Shown piece after piece: positions 33,281-36,357 of a DNA stretch of 36,357 bases (its first letter is position 1; each line of letters opens with the position of its first letter). The notes beneath the pieces are model-generated. The model was given only the letters and a program-made list of their open reading frames with translations, made no database searches and was not told the DNA's origin. Where the stretch lies: positions 1 through 36,357 of the forward strand of contig JALWSY010000178.1 in NCBI GenBank assembly GCA_027083035.1, written 5' to 3'. This stretch comes from Sulfurimonas sp. (GTDB lineage Bacteria; Campylobacterota; Campylobacteria; Campylobacterales; Sulfurimonadaceae). The position numbers and the translations under genes are program-made.

Positions 33281-34834
33281 GTGACTATTCAAGCTATCAT
33301 TAACAGTGCTATTAAAAGATTAAAAGCAGAGGGAAAGCTGCTGACACCTGATTTTTATGCTGAAGCCTTTTGTAAAGAGGCAAAAAAAGCAAAGATGAGT
33401 GTTGAGGATTGTAATCACTTAGATAAGTTTACACAGATGCTCAACAAAGAGTATCAAAAAGATTTGAAAAATTATCGCATCAATACGATGCATGAATTTT
33501 TACGCTTTCTTATCTCTAAGTTAAACCGCACAAATCCAAATCAATCAACGCAGATTATAGAGTCTCAAGCACTTCTTACAAAGCGAATTTTACAAGTTGT
33601 AGAAGCACTACATAATAAAGAGGCTGCAGAACTCGCTAAAAACACTATAGATATGTTAAGTACAGGTGCTGATGTGGGTCAATTAGATAACTTCAGGCAG
33701 AGATGGGTTAATTTTCTTACTACTTATGATGACACTTTTTTAGAGAAACTCAAAGCTATCGGTTCTGTAGAAGCAGATGATTTGAGAAAAACTATAGAGA
33801 ATTTAAATCTCTCATCGATGGATGGTTCACTTGTTGATAGTGAAGCGTGTTTAACGAAAGCTTCAAAGCTTTTAGTTGCCTCTTTTGTTCCCTCAATCGC
33901 TTCAAGTGTCAATGAGACTATTGCTGATTTGAGTGAGAAGATATCGAAGGAACCGACACTCTTAGAGAGTGAGAGCATGGAAAAAGAGATAAAACAGGCT
34001 ATCTCTTTGCGTATAGCACTTGATAAAAAGAGTGTCAAAGAGATGATTGAGTCGATTGATGGTGTGCTTGATAAACTCTCCTTGCGTCTCATAGATATGA
34101 TAGAGAAGTCAGATAACTCCAATGAGGAGATTCAGGTTATAAAAAAGGAGTTGGAATCTTATAGCGTTGAGAGTGAGACGAATTTTAAAATTGCGCATAA
34201 AAAACTCTACACGATAGCTATTGCACTTGAGAAGAATACAAATCTTCTTAGTAAGGACTTAAAAGGACACAATGAAGAAGTGAGCGTACTGAGTAAAAAG
34301 GTGCGTGCTTTGGAGAAAGAGCTTGAGCATGTAAAAAAGGAGTCTAAAGAGGATTTTCTAACAAAGCTCTATAATCGTCGCGCTTTAGATGACTTTTTAG
34401 AGATAAAAGAGGCAGAGTTTAAACGCTATGATAGAAACTTCTCGATTGTTATGTTTGACCTCGATAAATTTAAGAGCGTAAATGATACATATGGACATGA
34501 AGCAGGAGATGCCGTACTGAGTGCTTTTGCTAAAATACTTAAAAAAGAGTGTCGTACAGTAGATGTTGTTGGTCGTTACGGCGGTGAGGAGTTTTTAGCG
34601 ATTTTGAGTGAGACAGATACAAAAGGGGGTGCTGTTTTTGCTGAGAAGGTGAGAGTTCATGTTGAGAAGTCCCGCTTTATGTATAAGGGACAAAGGATTA
34701 ATGTTACGGTTAGTTCAGGCGTGAGTGAGAGAAAAAATCATGTCTCCCTTCAAGCTACAATCAACTCAGCAGATGAGTATCTCTACCTTGCTAAAACAAA
34801 TGGGCGTAATCGTGTGGAGTATAAGAAGTCGTAG
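33281..34834 (+). CDS. Diguanylate cyclase (GGDEF domain) with long helical N-terminus
   Basis: 517 residues. A GGDEF domain fills about 355-517: DFLTKLYNRRALDDFL, FDLDKFKSVNDTYGHEAGD, the active-site GGEEF at 434-438, and an RxxD inhibitory site (RTVD) five residues before it. It should therefore make cyclic di-GMP and be feedback-inhibited. Residues 1-350 show no membrane helix and no known sensor; they are helical with coiled-coil stretches, ending SVLSKKVRALEKELEHVKKES. The start is GTG after AGGAG. Its stop shares one base with the folC start, so it is locked into the leuS-lptE-folC run. Confidence 0.92.
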   Translation: MTIQAIINSAIKRLKAEGKLLTPDFYAEAFCKEAKKAKMSVEDCNHLDKFTQMLNKEYQKDLKNYRINTMHEFLRFLISKLNRTNPNQSTQIIESQALLTKRILQVVEALHNKEAAELAKNTIDMLSTGADVGQLDNFRQRWVNFLTTYDDTFLEKLKAIGSVEADDLRKTIENLNLSSMDGSLVDSEACLTKASKLLVASFVPSIASSVNETIADLSEKISKEPTLLESESMEKEIKQAISLRIALDKKSVKEMIESIDGVLDKLSLRLIDMIEKSDNSNEEIQVIKKELESYSVESETNFKIAHKKLYTIAIALEKNTNLLSKDLKGHNEEVSVLSKKVRALEKELEHVKKESKEDFLTKLYNRRALDDFLEIKEAEFKRYDRNFSIVMFDLDKFKSVNDTYGHEAGDAVLSAFAKILKKECRTVDVVGRYGGEEFLAILSETDTKGGAVFAEKVRVHVEKSRFMYKGQRINVTVSSGVSERKNHVSLQATINSADEYLYLAKTNGRNRVEYKKS

Positions 34835-35979
34835 TGTTAACAGATTTCTTAAATGCAAAGCCTCTTTTTTATGATGAGATAGATTACACGCGTATGCCGA
34901 GGGTCTATGCTTCCATAAAAGAGTCTCTAAAACTTCCAAAGATTATACATCTCATAGGAACAAACGGCAAAGGGACAACGGGGCGTTTTTTAGCCTCGGC
35001 ACTTCACTCTTTGGGCTATAGCGTTGGACACTATACCTCTCCGCATATTGTAGAGTTTAATGAGAGAATTTGGCTTAATGGCGAGAGTGTCGATAGTAGT
35101 ATTTTAGAAGAAGCACATCAAAAACTACTAAGACTGCTCTGTGTAGATGATGCAGAGTCTCTTAGCTATTTTGAATATACAACACTTTTAGCACTTATGG
35201 TTTATGAGTCAGTAGAGTTTATTGTATTAGAAGCTGGGCTTGGTGGTGAGTATGATGCAACAGCTGTTTTTGAAAATATACTGACACTCGTAACTCCGAT
35301 AGACAGAGATCATGAAGCTTTTTTGGGAGAGGATATACAAAGCATTGCCACTACAAAACTCAATGCAGTTTACTCTCACGCACTTATGGCATCGCAGAAA
35401 CATCCTGAAGTGCTGCAAGTTGCAAAGAGTATAGAAGAAGCAAAAGGTGTGAAGATTGAGCTGCATGAAGCGCTTATAAATGATGCAGATAGAGAGAAGA
35501 TAGAGCTAGTAGCAACGCGTAATAATCTTGCAGAGTATCTTACAGAGAATCTCTCACTCGCTGTAGCAGCACTCAAGTTTTTAGATATCTCTTATGATGT
35601 AGATGCTTTTGAGAACAGCAGACTCTTTGGAAGGTTAACGGAGTTACAAGAAAATATCATTTTAGACGTGGGACATAATCCTCTTGCAGCACGCTCCATA
35701 CTACAGAGCCTTCAAGGGAAAACTTATACGCTCATCTATAATAGTTACAAAGATAAAAACTATAAAGAGATTTTAGAGATTTTAGCACCAATTATAGAAG
35801 CTATAGAGATTATAGATGTTGATGATGCGCGCATAGAGTCAAAAGAGCAGATGCAGAGTGTACTAGAGGATTTAGGATACAACTATAAAAGCTTTTCTAC
35901 TCTTGATGATGCAAAAGAGTATCTTGTATTTGGCTCTTTTAGTGTCATAGAAGCATTTTTAAAGGGTTATCATGAATAA
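34834..35979 (+). CDS. folC: Folylpolyglutamate synthase / dihydrofolate synthase
   Basis: 381 residues of the Mur-ligase fold. The P-loop is IGTNGKGTTGRFLASAL (about 42-58), followed by YTSPHIVEFNERI and the metal/substrate region EAGLGGEYDATAVF; the C-terminal domain shows FGRLTELQENIILDVGHNPLAARS. It glutamylates folates and may also join dihydropteroate to glutamate. It is shorter than E. coli FolC (422), as usual for this phylum. The start is GTG, sharing its G with the preceding TAG. The 3' end overlaps the next gene by 8 nt. Confidence 0.95.
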   Translation: MLTDFLNAKPLFYDEIDYTRMPRVYASIKESLKLPKIIHLIGTNGKGTTGRFLASALHSLGYSVGHYTSPHIVEFNERIWLNGESVDSSILEEAHQKLLRLLCVDDAESLSYFEYTTLLALMVYESVEFIVLEAGLGGEYDATAVFENILTLVTPIDRDHEAFLGEDIQSIATTKLNAVYSHALMASQKHPEVLQVAKSIEEAKGVKIELHEALINDADREKIELVATRNNLAEYLTENLSLAVAALKFLDISYDVDAFENSRLFGRLTELQENIILDVGHNPLAARSILQSLQGKTYTLIYNSYKDKNYKEILEILAPIIEAIEIIDVDDARIESKEQMQSVLEDLGYNYKSFSTLDDAKEYLVFGSFSVIEAFLKGYHE

Positions 35980-36357
35980 TCACTTTACCGTTACTATTCA
36001 TGATGATAATGGTGTACGACAGTTTAATGTGCATCGTATGGTCAAAAAGGCACTGCTTTATGCACTTCTCTTTATCATCACACTTGTTTTTATAGCAGTA
36101 GGTACGATTCTGTACCTTAACAATAGTGTGCATGAGGTCGAGAAAAAAAAGCGTAGTGTTGAGCTTGCTTATGAGCAGATGCGACAAAACTATGAAGAGC
36201 TGCAACAGAGTATGCAGCTTACACAGGAGTCTCTTTTGCAAAAGAAAGAGGAGCTTGAGGAACTCTCTGATTCCCTCTCTGAGATAGAGACACTTATAGG
36301 ACTCAAACCCATCGAGCATAGCTCTTTGGCAAAGCGTGTAAGCGCAACTAAACTCAC
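35972..36357 (+). CDS. Membrane-anchored M23/LytM-type cell-shape protein, N-terminus (cut by window edge)
   Basis: The first 128 codons. A short cytosolic start (MNNHFTVTIHDDNGVRQFNVHR) is followed by one membrane helix (ALLYALLFIITLVFIAVGTILY, about 28-49) and a long periplasmic coiled coil (residues 55-105, rich in Glu, Gln and Leu), then LSEIETLIGL. This is the layout of bacterial LytM/M23 peptidoglycan endopeptidases; in H. pylori I recall csd2 and csd1 directly after folC. The catalytic domain lies outside the window, so whether it keeps the zinc ligands cannot be seen. Confidence 0.65.
   Translation, partial: MNNHFTVTIHDDNGVRQFNVHRMVKKALLYALLFIITLVFIAVGTILYLNNSVHEVEKKKRSVELAYEQMRQNYEELQQSMQLTQESLLQKKEELEELSDSLSEIETLIGLKPIEHSSLAKRVSATKL

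Noticed and set aside
1-36357. CRISPR arrays, rRNA genes, replication origin
   Set aside because: No regularly spaced direct repeats, no rRNA sequence, and no dnaA-box cluster or AT-rich unwinding pattern seen by eye.

Overview
The window looks like the chromosome of a Campylobacterota (Epsilonproteobacteria) bacterium, most like Sulfurimonas and relatives. The DNA is AT-rich and tightly packed, with many start/stop overlaps. The tmRNA tag (ANNTNYRPALAVA) is of the epsilonproteobacterial ANN/VNN...PA type. The threonyl-tRNA synthetase has the short N-terminus I associate with this group. The gene order yajC-secD-secF-small membrane protein-leuS-lptE-folC-M23 protein matches, as I recall it, the Helicobacter pylori arrangement. 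Ten genes appear to start with TTG and two with GTG. Almost everything is core housekeeping. The one clearly accessory stretch is a decayed integration site at about 6.8-7.86 kb, plus a small toxin-antitoxin pair at 25 kb.

Left part (1-6.2 kb): the start of rnr (RNase R) follows an HDOD signalling gene on the minus strand. Divergent from it are a small unknown protein and a GreA/GreB-type elongation factor. Convergent to those is a minus-strand operon ilvD-thrS-infC with a 4-base thrS/infC overlap and TTG starts for both thrS and infC.

RNA region (6.3-8.6 kb): a four-tRNA operon (Gly-GCC, Leu-UAA, Cys-GCA, Ser-UGA) has a near-consensus promoter. It is followed by about 1.1 kb of scar: a tRNA anticodon-arm fragment, hairpins, an internally deleted tyrosine-recombinase pseudogene, and four copies of GGGCTGATT upstream of it. 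Next on the minus strand come ssrA (tmRNA) and two almost identical tRNA-Phe genes. The integrase remnant lies just past the 3' end of ssrA, a classic integration target.

Middle (8.6-19 kb): mraY (peptidoglycan) diverges from gpmI (glycolysis), which leads into a fatty-acid block fabG-acpP-fabF-accA. Convergent minus-strand genes are a DnaQ-type exonuclease, trpF and rpe, tightly coupled, then a two-gene signalling unit: an HDOD protein and a STAS/pseudo-receiver/STAS/CheX fusion.

Right part (19-36.4 kb): rpmB, a two-TM potassium channel with a divergent RCK domain, argJ and an ElyC-like membrane protein run on the plus strand. On the minus strand are ppk1 plus a gamma-carbonic-anhydrase-like protein, a RelE/Phd-type toxin-antitoxin pair with an 18-bp palindromic operator, and lnt, whose mRNA may be leaderless. 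Divergent from lnt, yajC-secD-secF builds the Sec accessory complex. It is followed by a small membrane protein, leuS, an LptE-like lipoprotein, a diguanylate cyclase, folC and the start of a membrane-anchored M23-type cell-shape protein.

I see no CRISPR array, no rRNA and no intact phage or transposon. The items I would look at first are the HDOD/STAS-REC-STAS-CheX pair, the integration scar between tRNA-Ser and ssrA, the leaderless lnt candidate, the channel with a degenerate nucleotide-binding motif, and the diguanylate cyclase placed inside an envelope-biogenesis operon. None of these is demonstrably a new system from sequence alone.
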